From Treponema ruminis (GTDB lineage: Bacteria > Spirochaetota > Spirochaetia > Treponematales > Treponemataceae), in assembly GCA_017161305.1 (NCBI GenBank), contig CP031518.1, forward strand, positions 930,001 through 994,000: a DNA stretch of 64,000 bases. Direction: 5' to 3'. The notes under the pieces are model-generated. The model had not been told where the DNA came from and searched no databases. It saw nothing but the letters and a program-made list of their open reading frames with translations. Below, one piece after another: positions 1-8,730 of the stretch (its first letter is position 1; every line of letters starts with the position of its first letter). The translations under genes were made by a program, and so were the position numbers.

Positions 1-500
1 TTAAGTTCCTCAGCGAAAAGAGCTGCATCAGGACCTGCGAGAAGAATCTTTTTTGACTTGTCGAGTTTTGATGCAACGAATTCTGCGCTTGTGTCAGCCG
101 CTTCCATTACAGTCTTGCCGTTTTCGTAAACACAAGCGAAGAACTGGTCTTTTTTGGCGTCGATTACGCTTACGACCTGACCTTCAAAAGAAGTGTAGGG
201 ATATGCGTAGGCTTCCAGGGTTGGAATTCCGTAGACAGGAACATTGTTTGCAAGCTCGATTGCCTTGAGGGCTGAGAAAGCGAGGCGGAGGCCTGTGAAT
301 GTACCCGGACCAGAAGTAAGGGCAGTGTATTCAAGTTCAGAAGCCTTGAGCTCAACCTGAGAGAGAATGTAGTCGATTGAAGGAAGAAGTTTCTGAGACT
401 GCTTTTGTCCCAAATCAAGAGAAATGCTTGCTTTAAAATCATCGTTTTTTGCGGCGATGTGCATGCATGATGCGGCCGCGTCAATTACAAGAGCTTTCAT
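1..500 (-). CDS. tsaB: TsaB, tRNA N6-threonylcarbamoyladenosine complex subunit (3' end outside window)
   Basis: Reading the minus strand from the ATG at 500 gives MKALVIDAAASCMHIA, followed by the TsaB hallmark TSGPGTFTGLRLAFSALKAI and later YGIPTLEAYAYP. The frame is still open at base 1, so the C-terminus lies outside the window and about 166 residues are visible. TsaB is the non-catalytic ASKHA-fold partner of TsaD in the complex that makes t6A37 on ANN-decoding tRNAs in the cytoplasm. tsaE ends 17 bp upstream on the same strand, so the two t6A genes are probably co-transcribed. The start follows directly after the tsaE stop and has no strong Shine-Dalgarno. The family call is from the motif and the tsaE neighbour; TsaD itself is not in the window. 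Confidence 0.93.
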   Translation of the reverse strand, partial: MKALVIDAAASCMHIAAKNDDFKASISLDLGQKQSQKLLPSIDYILSQVELKASELEYTALTSGPGTFTGLRLAFSALKAIELANNVPVYGIPTLEAYAYPYTSFEGQVVSVIDAKKDQFFACVYENGKTVMEAADTSAEFVASKLDKSKKILLAGPDAALFAEEL

Positions 501-517
501 TTTTATCCCGAAAAAAA

Positions 518-958
518 TTAGTTGATTTCCCCGTGAGGCCAGTTTTCAAGAGTGATGTTTCGCTCTGTAGTGCCCTCAACAGGTTCTATCCTGAGAATTA
601 TAGTCTTTTTTGGAAGTTCGTCCATAACTTTTTCGCTCCATTCGATGAGCGAGACTCCGTTTCCGTACATTAAATCCTCAACGCCAAGATTGATGAAGTC
701 TTCGCCGCCTTCAAGACGGTAAACGTCCATGTGATAGAGGGGCATTTTGCCTTCGTATTCGGAAATGAGACAGAAAGTTGGACTTGTGATTTCGTCATTT
801 ACGCCAAGAGCCTTGGCAATGCCCTTAGTGATTGTCGTTTTGCCTGCCGCAAGAGTTCCCTGCATGGCGATGATGTCGCCCTTTTTGAGAAGAGAGCCGA
901 TTTTCTTCCCAAGTTCAATTGTCTCTTCGGCAGAAGATGTATGGAATGTTAAGGACAC
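518..958 (-). CDS. tsaE: TsaE, ATPase of the t6A tRNA modification complex
   Basis: A 146-residue protein, the usual TsaE length. It carries a Walker A loop (GTLAAGKTT, about residues 34-42), then the family segment TSPTFCLISEYEG and a C-terminal YRLEGGEDF..LGVED region typical of TsaE, including ISLIEW-like VSLIEWSEKV. TsaE hydrolyses ATP to reset the TsaB-TsaD complex during threonylcarbamoyl transfer to tRNA. It overlaps the upstream 90-residue gene by 10 bp and is followed by tsaB, so it sits in a tight minus-strand operon. No missing motif is apparent. Confidence 0.95.
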   Translation of the reverse strand: MSLTFHTSSAEETIELGKKIGSLLKKGDIIAMQGTLAAGKTTITKGIAKALGVNDEITSPTFCLISEYEGKMPLYHMDVYRLEGGEDFINLGVEDLMYGNGVSLIEWSEKVMDELPKKTIILRIEPVEGTTERNITLENWPHGEIN

Positions 959-1221
959 GGAAGCACACCTTCGTCATCGGCTTTTAGAATATATGTTTTA
1001 AGAGCTGATTTTACTGGAATGAGAGGGTAGTCGATATCCTCACCTGGGTCGATGTCTACATAGAGCATCTTGTCACCCAGAGGTCCTGTCTCAATCGTGA
1101 AAGAGATTTTAATGTCAATTGTTTTAGAAAGCATCTGCAACTTGGCTACAGCCGCGTAATTTCGGCGGTAATAAATGTAGCTTGGGTCAGGTACAATCTG
1201 ATTAAGTTCCAAAACCTGCAT
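949..1221 (-). CDS. small conserved-looking protein of unknown function (90 aa)
   Basis: A 90-residue soluble protein with no signal peptide or membrane segment, beginning MQVLELNQIVPDPSYIYYRR and ending DDEGVLPCP. I do not recognise a domain. It is acidic in its second half (DIDPGEDIDYPLIP). Translational coupling is likely because its last 10 bp overlap the tsaE start. It lies between the flagellar genes and the tsaE-tsaB pair. The overlap and the clean frame support a real gene; the function is unknown. Confidence 0.75.
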   Translation of the reverse strand: MQVLELNQIVPDPSYIYYRRNYAAVAKLQMLSKTIDIKISFTIETGPLGDKMLYVDIDPGEDIDYPLIPVKSALKTYILKADDEGVLPCP

Positions 1222-1260
1222 ATCTTAAAGTAACCTATAAAATGCAATCCGTCAAGTTGA

Positions 1261-2364
1261 TTATTCATCAAACTTGTAGACCATTGCCTGGATTCTGTTA
1301 GTGACTTTCACATCAATCTTAATGAACTTAATGTGAAGAATGTAAATGCCATCACTTCGCTTTGTGGTGCGGACAATCGTTCCAACTGCCTGATCATTTT
1401 GCTTTGCGTTAAACGGACCATCGATAAAAATGTGCTGTTCTGCTTTGATTGGCAGTGTAGCGATAAGACGGCAACCACCTGTCGAAATATCCTCAAGAAT
1501 TCCCTCGTAAGCTTTTTCTGAAGGAATGTAATTGATTTTTTCTTTTTTGCCGCTTCCTTCGACCGCAACCTTGACCGAATGGAATTTGCATGGAAGATTG
1601 AGCTCGGCGCGGGCCTGTTCTCGCTTCTGGAGAGGAGAAACCTTGTCTGAATGAACGACAACCATCTGGTTTTCGCCGTCTTTTCCTTCCTGATAGCGGA
1701 CAACTCGTGTCTCAACGTTATATGGAGTGCCGTCTTCAAGCTCGAAAATGAAGTTGACCTTTTCAAGCGATTTTGGCAGCTCTTCCTTTTTGATTGATGG
1801 AGGCAGGGAAAGAATCATGGCCTCGGAATTGTTTTCAGTGAGCTTGAGCTTGTGATGGAAGCCCTTTGCCACTGTGAGGGTAAAGATTGTCTCAACAGAA
1901 ATGTTCTTTGAGTTTTTCATGAGGGCCTGCTGGCGGAATACCTTGAAGACCTTTTTCTGCAGGCTGAAAAGATGAGTCTTGCTGACTTCATCGTTACCCC
2001 GGTCGAAAATCTGGAACTGTTCCTTAAAAAGAGCGTACATTGTGTTGTAATCGCGCACGATGTACTTGATGTTAGGTGTCTTGTGGTTTCTGCAGATTAA
2101 GGTGAGAACGTCCTTTTCCTCTTTTACAAGCGAACAGTGGTTGGAAAGCTCGTTCAAGTCTTTTACGGAAGTGGGGCGGTTCTTCTTTTTTTCAAGATAA
2201 GCCGGAGAATTGAGGTAGTTTGTAAAGACCTTTGAGACTGCATATATGATTCCGACCACAAAAATAATTGCGACCAATATGATGATTATTGAAAAAACAT
2301 TTACGTCAAGCCTGGCTTGAAGGGGAGAGCCTGTCTGAAGAGGAATAATCGAAAGATTGTTCAT
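1261..2364 (-). CDS. membrane-anchored PilZ-domain protein
   Basis: A 367-residue protein with one N-terminal transmembrane helix (about residues 23-45, FSIIIILVAIIFVVGIIYAV), a middle domain of unknown fold, and a C-terminal PilZ domain. Both PilZ c-di-GMP signature elements are visible: RxxxR in QKREQARAEL and DxSxxG in EDISTGGCRL, so the nucleotide-binding residues look intact. It follows the 196-residue gene with no intergenic gap (2364/2365) and lies downstream of fliD. This suggests a c-di-GMP effector acting on periplasmic flagella at the inner membrane; the flagellar role is inference from context. The domain order (TM, YcgR-like N-domain, PilZ) resembles flagellar brake proteins. Confidence 0.85.
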   Translation of the reverse strand: MNNLSIIPLQTGSPLQARLDVNVFSIIIILVAIIFVVGIIYAVSKVFTNYLNSPAYLEKKKNRPTSVKDLNELSNHCSLVKEEKDVLTLICRNHKTPNIKYIVRDYNTMYALFKEQFQIFDRGNDEVSKTHLFSLQKKVFKVFRQQALMKNSKNISVETIFTLTVAKGFHHKLKLTENNSEAMILSLPPSIKKEELPKSLEKVNFIFELEDGTPYNVETRVVRYQEGKDGENQMVVVHSDKVSPLQKREQARAELNLPCKFHSVKVAVEGSGKKEKINYIPSEKAYEGILEDISTGGCRLIATLPIKAEQHIFIDGPFNAKQNDQAVGTIVRTTKRSDGIYILHIKFIKIDVKVTNRIQAMVYKFDE

Positions 2365-2955
2365 TTATAGCTCCTTGATTGTGTTTGCGATTGAAAGAAG
2401 TCTCGGGCTGATTTCGTATTCTGCAAGGTCGCCCATGAGGACTGTGTCCTTTGATGCGATTGCCTGCTCGAAATCGTTGAGGATTCCTGAGAAGTCCTGA
2501 AAAAACTCGTTGATGTTTTTGCCATCGATAGTGAGTTTCTGGTATATGTCCTGGAAAAGGGCAGAGAGTGTTGCCGTGTGGCAGAAGCTTTCGATAAAAT
2601 CAGCCAGCTTTGAGATAAGGACTGTTGCTTCCTTGTCTTTGCCGCCCTGCAGTTTTACAGAAAGTTCTAGCAGTTCGTTTGAAAGTGACTCACATTCTAA
2701 TTTTTGAGCCTGGAAAGATGAAAGAATTTCGCCTTTTGTGATGATTGTAAGTTCAAGTTTGGTGCTGTCGGTGAGAGCTTCCTGAAAGATTGACTCGAAT
2801 TCGCCCGCTCCGATGTTTTTACCGTTGAGGACGATATGAATTGTGGTGGCGTCATTTTTGGCGCACTCGGCTTCGAAAGATTTTAATACGTCACCGACCG
2901 TCTTTTCGTTTTCGAGAACAATATCAAGTTTTTCGTTGTTGACATAAAATTCCAT
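2365..2955 (-). CDS. unknown protein in flagellar cluster (196 aa)
   Basis: A 196-residue, mostly helical, acidic soluble protein without signal peptide; I do not recognise a family. The first 90 residues alternate beta-like segments (MEFYVNNEKLDIVLENEKTV, IHIVLNGKNI, KLELTIITKG) and the rest is helical. It lies between fliD and the PilZ gene, abutting the latter with no gap, and has a Shine-Dalgarno (AAGGA) 7 nt before its ATG. It might be a flagellar chaperone or assembly factor because it follows fliD, but this is context only. Confidence 0.8.
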   Translation of the reverse strand: MEFYVNNEKLDIVLENEKTVGDVLKSFEAECAKNDATTIHIVLNGKNIGAGEFESIFQEALTDSTKLELTIITKGEILSSFQAQKLECESLSNELLELSVKLQGGKDKEATVLISKLADFIESFCHTATLSALFQDIYQKLTIDGKNINEFFQDFSGILNDFEQAIASKDTVLMGDLAEYEISPRLLSIANTIKEL

Positions 2956-2984
2956 AAAAAATCCTTACTCTTCCGATTCCTACT

Positions 2985-3013
2985 ATTATAGCATGATAAT
3001 CTCGGCTTGTCGA
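2985..3013 (-). promoter_or_regulatory. sigma-70-type promoter for the unknown-gene/PilZ/tsaE/tsaB operon
   Basis: On the minus strand TCGACA (3013-3008) and TATAAT (2990-2985) are separated by 17 bp. The -10 is a perfect consensus and lies about 30 bp upstream of the ATG at 2955, behind fliD. It would give the downstream genes a vegetative promoter independent of fliD. Confidence 0.65.
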
Positions 3014-3047
3014 TAATATATATTTTCGGCACTTTTCAGGAATTTGT

Positions 3048-5141
3048 TTATTCAGCTTTTCCGCCGTTTGCGAAACTTTTGATTGTCGATGACTGGGCGT
3101 TGAGGTTATTGAGGGTGCCTTCCATCTGACCGTATTTATTGCGTAATTTTGCTTCTTTTGAGCTGAGCTGACCTTCAAGACGGCGGATATTTGCTTCGGA
3201 TGCCTTGATTTTGGTGTCGATTCCGCTGTTTTTGCTTGCGATTATGCCGCCTGACTGAACCCAGCTTGTCAGCTGCTTATCAATCGCATAGCCGATGCCT
3301 GAGTCCACGACCAAGTCCCCGTCAGAATCGTAGCCGAAGAGGTTTTTGATTTCGTCGATATGCTCGTCGAGGGCTGAGTCAAGCTTTTTCTCGTCGATTT
3401 CAAGATAGCCGCGCATCTGACCTGCGACATAGCCGCCTGTGCTGCCTGAAGCCCTGCTTGAAATGCCAATCTGGTTGAGCATGGTGATTGTAGCTTCGTC
3501 TGACCATCTGTAGTTGGCTGTGGTAATTGCCCTGAGCGAAGACTTTCCATTTGTGAGGGAGAAGTCGTTCTGGAACATGCCCAGTTTTTTTTCTGCCTCT
3601 TCCTTTTCGGCGTCTGAAAGATAGTCAAGTTCCTCGATGACCTCAGGCTTGTTTTCGCTCAGAATGGTCATTTCGGCGAGAACCTGATTGTAGCGGCCGA
3701 CGAATTCAATCAGAGAATTTTTGGCGCTTTCCTTGTCGCTGGTTATGTCAATCGTAGCCGTTTCCTTTGTGGGCGCCTTTACGTTGAGTGTGACATGGGG
3801 AACGACGTCATCGATTTTATTTGTAGGGCGGGTAATCGTGATGCCCTCGTATTTTATGATTGCATCCTGGGCAACTGAACTTGGATTTACCGGCGCATAA
3901 CCCAGATTCTTTTTTTCATCGTAAGTTGAGAACTGAGAAATGTTGATCTGTGTGCCTGTGTTGCGGTTGCGGACGACAATGCTTTCAAGATCCGGATAAT
4001 TTTTAAGGGGGAGGGCGACTGTCTTTTCGCCGCTTTCCTCGTCGATTCGTAAGCCTGCCGTAGGAATCTGGACTTCGCTTCCGTCCTTGTTGTGGACGTA
4101 AAAATCTTCGTGGCCGGAAATAGGAGTGAGGGGGTCCAGCGGAACCGGAGGCAGGTCTGTCTCGCTTTGTTCGTTGAGAACCGTGATTGTTTCAAATGTA
4201 GCGTCTCCAGCTTCGGGTAATTCCGGGCGTGTAGTGCGCTTGATGTTGAGTTCTTCGGTTAAATCCTCGACCTGCTGGGTTGAATAGCTGAATTCAAAGA
4301 CTTCGCTTTTGGTTTCAAGGAATTCTTCTGGAATGTTGAGCGTAAAGCCGCTTCTTGGCGGAACTACAAGCTTTCCTGTGTCCTTGTCGAATTCAACGAA
4401 GGTTTTTGTGAGCGGGGGCATGCCCTTCTGCTCAACTTCTGGTATTTTTGGATTGGCGAGAGACTCCTCGTCAATGGGATTTTCAAATTCTGTGATTGAC
4501 TCTCCGAAAGTAGTCACGTCTTTTTTGCTTTTTTCAATTATTTTGTTTTCGAGGGCGTATGTGAGGGCATCATCCTTAAAGACAAGAAGGTTGTCCTCGC
4601 CGGTTTTTAATGATTCGATTGAGAGTGCGGATTTTCCGTTGCTTACACCGACCAGTGAAGCCTTGAGTGTGTTTGAGCCGCGTTTGTTGAGGGAATTTAC
4701 GAAATCTGTGACTTTTCCGCCCTTCCAGTTGAAAGAAATTTTCTTTTCACCGACTTCAAATGTATATGTGCCCTTGGGAACTTTTGAATTTTTATCGAGT
4801 TCGCCTGATAAAAAACGGTCAGCGGTAGCTTCCTGAATGACATCGACTTTAAATGATTCCAGAGACGCCTCTCTGCCTGGATCCGCTGTTATCGCACGTT
4901 CGTCAGATGAATTTGCGAGCTTATTATTAAAGGGATTTTCAAAAGAGTAGAGTGTTTTTGTGCTGTCACGCAGTGCCGACATTTTCTGGTTCATGCCGCG
5001 CCATGCGCCTTGCTGTTCTTTGTACCTGTCAAGCGATTCCTGCTCACGAGTGAGAGGAATACGCTCTTTTTTCATCAGCGCGTCAATATAATCGTTTGTT
5101 TTATATTTATCGCTGACTCCAGGTATCGCAATTTCAGCCAT
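3048..5141 (-). CDS. fliD: FliD, flagellar filament cap protein (hook-associated protein 2)
   Basis: A 697-residue protein. The N-terminus (AIPGVSDKYKTNDYIDALMKKERIPLTREQ) and C-terminus (RRLEGQLSSKEAKLRNKYGQMEGTLNNLNAQSSTIKSF) are the FliD_N and FliD_C coiled-coil ends; the C-terminal MEGTLNNLNAQSS motif is diagnostic. The middle region (about 250-450) is variable and Pro/Glu-rich. FliD caps the growing filament and promotes flagellin polymerisation; in spirochaetes this happens in the periplasm. It is longer than enterobacterial FliD (about 470 aa), as usual for treponemes. It lies 33 bp downstream of flaG on the same strand, so flaG-fliD is probably an operon. Confidence 0.95.
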   Translation of the reverse strand: MAEIAIPGVSDKYKTNDYIDALMKKERIPLTREQESLDRYKEQQGAWRGMNQKMSALRDSTKTLYSFENPFNNKLANSSDERAITADPGREASLESFKVDVIQEATADRFLSGELDKNSKVPKGTYTFEVGEKKISFNWKGGKVTDFVNSLNKRGSNTLKASLVGVSNGKSALSIESLKTGEDNLLVFKDDALTYALENKIIEKSKKDVTTFGESITEFENPIDEESLANPKIPEVEQKGMPPLTKTFVEFDKDTGKLVVPPRSGFTLNIPEEFLETKSEVFEFSYSTQQVEDLTEELNIKRTTRPELPEAGDATFETITVLNEQSETDLPPVPLDPLTPISGHEDFYVHNKDGSEVQIPTAGLRIDEESGEKTVALPLKNYPDLESIVVRNRNTGTQINISQFSTYDEKKNLGYAPVNPSSVAQDAIIKYEGITITRPTNKIDDVVPHVTLNVKAPTKETATIDITSDKESAKNSLIEFVGRYNQVLAEMTILSENKPEVIEELDYLSDAEKEEAEKKLGMFQNDFSLTNGKSSLRAITTANYRWSDEATITMLNQIGISSRASGSTGGYVAGQMRGYLEIDEKKLDSALDEHIDEIKNLFGYDSDGDLVVDSGIGYAIDKQLTSWVQSGGIIASKNSGIDTKIKASEANIRRLEGQLSSKEAKLRNKYGQMEGTLNNLNAQSSTIKSFANGGKAE

Positions 5142-5174
5142 AGTAATATCCCCTCAGATTACAGAAAACCAAAA

Positions 5175-5558
5175 TTAAATCATCTCATCAAACAAAAGAC
5201 CGATGGTCTTCCGTATCCTGACCTTTAGTTTCTGCAAGTCTGCGGATGGAATCTCCTTGATGACTTTATCTGTTGACGGGTCAACGATAGAAACAACAAC
5301 TTGATTTAATTCCTGATTGACGTTGAACTGGACTTTTCGCCCCATAACGACATCAGACAATCGCTGGAGTTGTTTGGCATCTTCCTTGACCTGGGCAAGA
5401 TTATTTGTAATGTTTTGTACCACTTGGGCAGCGTCTGCCATTGGAACGTCCACCGGCTTGAGTGAAGCAGTGGGTTTTACAGCTGTTGCTGCTCCGGAGT
5501 TATACTTGAAGTGGCCATCCATTGCCAAATTCTGCCCGACTGAATTAATTGTATTCAT
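5175..5558 (-). CDS. flaG: FlaG family protein
   Basis: I place the start at 5558 (MNTINSVGQNLAM), because a strong Shine-Dalgarno (AGGAGG) lies 8 nt upstream, rather than at an in-frame codon 39 bp further out. The 127-residue product has a disordered N-terminus and the FlaG core (RKVQFNVNQELNQVVVSIVDPSTDKVIKEIPSADLQKL; the VxVxDxxTxEVIRxIPxEE pattern). FlaG proteins affect filament length and are commonly encoded just before fliD, as here. A hairpin separates it from the upstream flaB. Confidence 0.9.
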   Translation of the reverse strand: MNTINSVGQNLAMDGHFKYNSGAATAVKPTASLKPVDVPMADAAQVVQNITNNLAQVKEDAKQLQRLSDVVMGRKVQFNVNQELNQVVVSIVDPSTDKVIKEIPSADLQKLKVRIRKTIGLLFDEMI

Positions 5559-5570
5559 GGGCTGTTCCTC

Positions 5571-5608
5571 CTGAAATAAAGAGGAAAAGGGGCGCACCTC
5601 TTCCTCTT
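5571..5608 (-). terminator. hairpin between flaB and flaG, probable terminator or attenuator
   Basis: Minus strand: an arm AAGAGGAAGAGGT pairs with CCCTTTTCCTCTT around a GCGC centre and is followed by TATTTC. It lies about 80 bp beyond the flaB stop and ends just before the flaG Shine-Dalgarno. It may reduce read-through from the highly expressed flagellin into flaG-fliD. Confidence 0.5.
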
Positions 5609-5685
5609 ACGCTTTTCATACGAAAAGACAACATCCAGAAGTCTCTTTTGACCGTAATCCAAGCGATTTTATTGTGTGCTATGAA

Positions 5686-6534
5686 CTAGCGGAGCAAAGC
5701 CAATACGTTCTGTGACTGGCTGTTTGCCTGTGCGAGCATAGCTGTTCCAGACTGTGTAAGAATCTGGTTCTTTGTGTATTCAACCATTTCAGAAGCCATG
5801 TCTGTGTCACGGATGCGTGACTCAGCAGCCTGAAGGTTCTCGGCAGCAACATTTACGCCATTTGCAGCCATTTCAAAGCGGTTCTGGTATGCACCAAGAT
5901 CTGCACGCTGTTTAGAAACATTCTTGAGAGCTTCGTCAACAGCAGCAATTGCCATGTTAGCTGTGTCTGGAGTAGAGATTCCAATGCCTTCCTCAGAACC
6001 CTGAGCGCCTTTGAGGCCGAGTGACTGAGCAGTCATTGTGCCGATATATACACGTTCGTTCTGGTCAACATTAGCTCCGATCTGGAACTGCATAATTCGG
6101 TCTGAATTCTGAGAGAAGCTACCTGTGAGCATGTTCATTCCGTTGAACTGAGCCTGTGAAGCAATGCGATCAACTTCGGCAACAAGCTGTGAAACTTCTA
6201 CCTGAATCTGCATGCGGTCTTCGTCAGAATAGATACCGTTAGCTGACTGTACTGCGAGCTCACGGATTCTCTGGAGGATGTCTGTAGTTTCCTGCAAGTA
6301 TCCTTCTGTAGCCTGGATAAATGAAACACCATTCTGGATGTTTCGGTTAGCCTGGTTCAATCCGCGGATCTGGCTGCGCATCTTCTCAGATACTGCCAAT
6401 CCTGAAGCGTCGTCGCCAGCTTTGTTAATGCGCTGACCTGAACTGAGTTTCTCGATGTTTCCCATCATCTGGTCGTTAGAAACGCCCAAAGTGCGGTTAG
6501 CATACAAAGAACTCATGTTGTGATTAATTACCAT
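5686..6534 (-). CDS. flaB: FlaB flagellin, periplasmic flagellar core protein (second gene)
   Basis: I choose the ATG at 6534 ([14 protein letters not shown]), which has GGAGGA 6 nt upstream and matches the first residues of the neighbouring flagellin; a 5-codon longer frame exists. The 282-residue product contains flagellin N- and C-terminal D0/D1 domains ([47 protein letters not shown]; end ALLR) and lacks the large variable D2/D3 domain, as in other spirochaetal FlaB. It polymerises as the core of the endoflagellum in the periplasm. It is separated from the upstream flaB by a 417 bp structured spacer. Confidence 0.95.
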   Translation of the reverse strand: MVINHNMSSLYANRTLGVSNDQMMGNIEKLSSGQRINKAGDDASGLAVSEKMRSQIRGLNQANRNIQNGVSFIQATEGYLQETTDILQRIRELAVQSANGIYSDEDRMQIQVEVSQLVAEVDRIASQAQFNGMNMLTGSFSQNSDRIMQFQIGANVDQNERVYIGTMTAQSLGLKGAQGSEEGIGISTPDTANMAIAAVDEALKNVSKQRADLGAYQNRFEMAANGVNVAAENLQAAESRIRDTDMASEMVEYTKNQILTQSGTAMLAQANSQSQNVLALLR

Positions 6535-6900
6535 ATTTGTGTCCTCCATGATAAAAAAAAGACAGATACAACATCGTGTCGTATGTCCCAGTCTGTGCAG
6601 GCTGCTTTCGGTTTTTGCGCCCCCGAAAGTGATTTAGACCTCGTACAGCGGGAGTTGATATTGAAATCAACTTGCCTTACGACAAGATTCAACATCTGCT
6701 TACGCTGTCACAGAAAGCATAGAGAACAATTTTCAAAGAACTACGGCATGTCTAAATTCATGCCAAAATGGCAACATCATTGCTGATGTTTTAAAGGAGA
6801 GCAGGGGAAAATCACAAATCCCCTGATTCCTGATAGATACATTGTAACGTGATGTTTGATGAAAATAAAGAGAAATTTGCAAAAAACACCGCGAAATTTA
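6535..6900. other. structured non-coding spacer between the two flaB genes
   Basis: No plausible gene. On the minus strand I see three inverted repeats: CAGGGG/CCCCTG (6802-6825), ACATCA-GCAA-TGATGT (about 6772-6788) and GGCATG/CATGCC (about 6745-6770), then 200 bp leading to the flaB Shine-Dalgarno. No clear sigma-28 box is visible here, unlike the upstream flaB. It probably acts as a structured 5' leader; a weak TACAAT -10 occurs near 6845. Confidence 0.45.
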
Positions 6901-6939
6901 AATTCTTGAAAGAGCCTTAAACTAACCCTTTCAAGAATT
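6901..6939 (-). terminator. rho-independent terminator of upstream flaB
   Basis: A perfect 12-bp inverted repeat (AATTCTTGAAAG / CTTTCAAGAATT) with a 15-nt loop starts 13 bp after the flaB stop; on the minus strand it runs into TTTAAATTT. The U-tract is modest, so termination may be partial. Confidence 0.7.
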
Positions 6940-6951
6940 TATTATATCGAA

Positions 6952-7812
6952 CTATCGGAGCAAAGACAAGACTGTCTGTGACTGAGTATTAGCCTGAGCG
7001 AGCATAGCAGTTCCTGCCTGCTGGAGGATCTCATTCTTTGTGAATTCGACCATCTGTGCAGCCATATCTGTGTCACGGATGCGTGATTCTGAAGCCTGAA
7101 GATTTTCAGAAGCAACGTCGAGACCTTTAACTGCATATTCCATGCGGTTCTGATAGCCACCGAGGTCAGCGCGCTGTTTGTTGATCTTTTTGAGAGCTTC
7201 ATCGATAGTACCGATTGAGCGGTTTGCATCTTCTGGAGTCTGGATGCTTAAAATGCCTTCACCAGCTGCCTCACGGATTCCGAGGGCTGATGCTGTCATT
7301 GTACCAATGTAAACCTGCATTCTCTGGTCCATGTTAGCTCCGATGTGGAACCACATAGATGAAGTAACTGCATTCTCGCCTGCACTCTGAGCGAAGCGTC
7401 CTGTGAGCATGTTCATGCCGTTGAACTGTGCCTGTGAAGCAATGCGATCAACCTCTGCAACAAGCTGTGAAACTTCTACCTGGATCTGCATGCGGTCTTC
7501 ATCCGAATAGATACCGTTGGCAGACTGAACTGCAAGTTCGCGGATACGCTGCATGATGTCAGTTGTTTCCTGCAAGTAACCTTCTGTTACCTGGATGAAG
7601 CTGATTCCGTTTGAAGCGTTCTGTGAAGCCTGGTTGAGACCACGAATCTGGCTGCGCATCTTCTCAGATACTGCGAGTCCTGAAGCGTCGTCACCTGCGC
7701 GATTGATTCTTTCGCCTGAAGAGAGTTTCTCCATGTCTTTTGAAAGACCGAGACCTGTTACGCCGAGCTGTCTGTCAGCGAACATAGCGGACATGTTGTG
7801 GTTAATGACCAT
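6952..7812 (-). CDS. flaB: FlaB flagellin, periplasmic flagellar core protein (first gene)
   Basis: A 286-residue flagellin with the same D0/D1 architecture as its neighbour and long identical blocks (for example [16 protein letters not shown] and GMNMLTG). It differs in the middle ([21 protein letters not shown]) and in the C-terminal linker. ATG at 7812 is preceded by GGAGG. It is transcribed from the sigma-28 promoter 160 bp upstream and ends at a hairpin before the second flaB. Treponemes carry several FlaB paralogues that co-assemble in the filament core; this gene pair near fliD fits that pattern. Confidence 0.96.
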   Translation of the reverse strand: MVINHNMSAMFADRQLGVTGLGLSKDMEKLSSGERINRAGDDASGLAVSEKMRSQIRGLNQASQNASNGISFIQVTEGYLQETTDIMQRIRELAVQSANGIYSDEDRMQIQVEVSQLVAEVDRIASQAQFNGMNMLTGRFAQSAGENAVTSSMWFHIGANMDQRMQVYIGTMTASALGIREAAGEGILSIQTPEDANRSIGTIDEALKKINKQRADLGGYQNRMEYAVKGLDVASENLQASESRIRDTDMAAQMVEFTKNEILQQAGTAMLAQANTQSQTVLSLLR

Positions 7813-7973
7813 AGTTTTCCTCCGTGGAAATGTGTTTCAAGCCAAAATCCTTTTCGGCCTGTTTGAAAAAGGAAACTTCAGTATTACAAGGCTACATCCG
7901 TCTCCTTTTTCGTGACTTGTTCACCTAGATTTTCTTCTACGAAGCTTTTCTGGGCGTAACTCGTCTTTATAAG

Positions 7974-8000
7974 TATCGGCTATGGTCATTAGAAACTTTA
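7974..8000 (-). promoter_or_regulatory. sigma-28 (FliA) promoter of flaB
   Basis: Minus strand: TAAAG (8000-7996), 15 bp, GCCGATA (7980-7974), which matches the flagellar sigma-28 consensus TAAA-N15-GCCGATAA in all positions except the last base. The predicted transcript has a leader of about 155 nt before the flaB ATG at 7812. Confidence 0.9.
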
Positions 8001-8046
8001 GGAAAAAATTTGATTTTTTTTAAACTTTTTTTCTAAAGTTTTAAAT

Positions 8047-8682
8047 TTAAAGGTCGAGTGATTTCAGAATTTGTGCGATGGCGCGGACTGCCTTTCCGCG
8101 GTGGGAGATTTTATTTTTTTCATCAGCAGAAATTTCTGCGACTGTTTTCTGATACTGTGGGAGCCAGACGATAGGGTCGTAGCCGAAACCGCCGCTTCCA
8201 GCCTGCTCTTCGATTGAAGCAATAAGCTCACCTTCAAAAGTTTCCTGAGCTACGAAGAATCTGTCCTTGTTCAATAGAAGGACCATGGCACAAGTGTAGT
8301 GGCAGCTGCGGTCTTTTGAGCCTGTGTCGTTGAGCTGCTGAATCAAAAATCTGTTCTGCTCGTCCTGAGTGATTTTGCTTCCGTCCGGTTTTCCGTGCAT
8401 GAAGTCAGGTCCTGCGTAGCGTGATGTGAAAATTCCCGGCTCTCCATTGAGGGCGTCTACACAGATTCCAGAATCGTCTGCGATTACGGGCTTTTTAACC
8501 AGTTCCCAGAGGGCCCGTGCCTTAATCAGGCTGTTTTCGTAGAAAGATTTTCCGTCTTCAACCGGATCAAATTCAATTCCGTCGTCACTTGGAATGCGGA
8601 TTTCGTAGTCCGGAAGAATCTGCTGCATTTCCTGGCGTTTATGTTTGTTTCCTGAGGCGAGGTACAAGATTTTTTTGCTCAT
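8047..8682 (-). CDS. rdgB: XTP/dITP diphosphohydrolase (RdgB/HAM1 family)
   Basis: A 211-residue cytoplasmic enzyme. The N-terminal SGNKHKRQEM (family SGNxxKxxE), the VIADDSGICVDALNGEPGIFTSRYAG segment and the C-terminal SHRGKAVRAI are the RdgB signatures. It hydrolyses ITP, dITP and XTP to monophosphates and so keeps deaminated purines out of nucleic acids. The gene lies between the sigma-like gene (48 bp upstream) and the flaB promoter, all on the minus strand, and may be co-transcribed with the former. All catalytic motifs look intact. Confidence 0.95.
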   Translation of the reverse strand: MSKKILYLASGNKHKRQEMQQILPDYEIRIPSDDGIEFDPVEDGKSFYENSLIKARALWELVKKPVIADDSGICVDALNGEPGIFTSRYAGPDFMHGKPDGSKITQDEQNRFLIQQLNDTGSKDRSCHYTCAMVLLLNKDRFFVAQETFEGELIASIEEQAGSGGFGYDPIVWLPQYQKTVAEISADEKNKISHRGKAVRAIAQILKSLDL

Positions 8683-8730
8683 ATCATATTTCCTTTTTTT
8701 TGAATTAAAGTCTTATAAATCATACAGAAA

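Noticed and set aside
4309..4836. 175-codon plus-strand frame inside fliD
   Set aside because: Lies wholly within a well supported gene on the other strand and shows no domain.
6535..6786. Small plus-strand frame and a possible sigma-28 or sigma-54 box between the flaB genes
   Set aside because: The frame has no Shine-Dalgarno. TAAA and GCC(A/G) pieces occur but with wrong spacing, and TGGCAT lacks the -12 TTGC, so no promoter is called.
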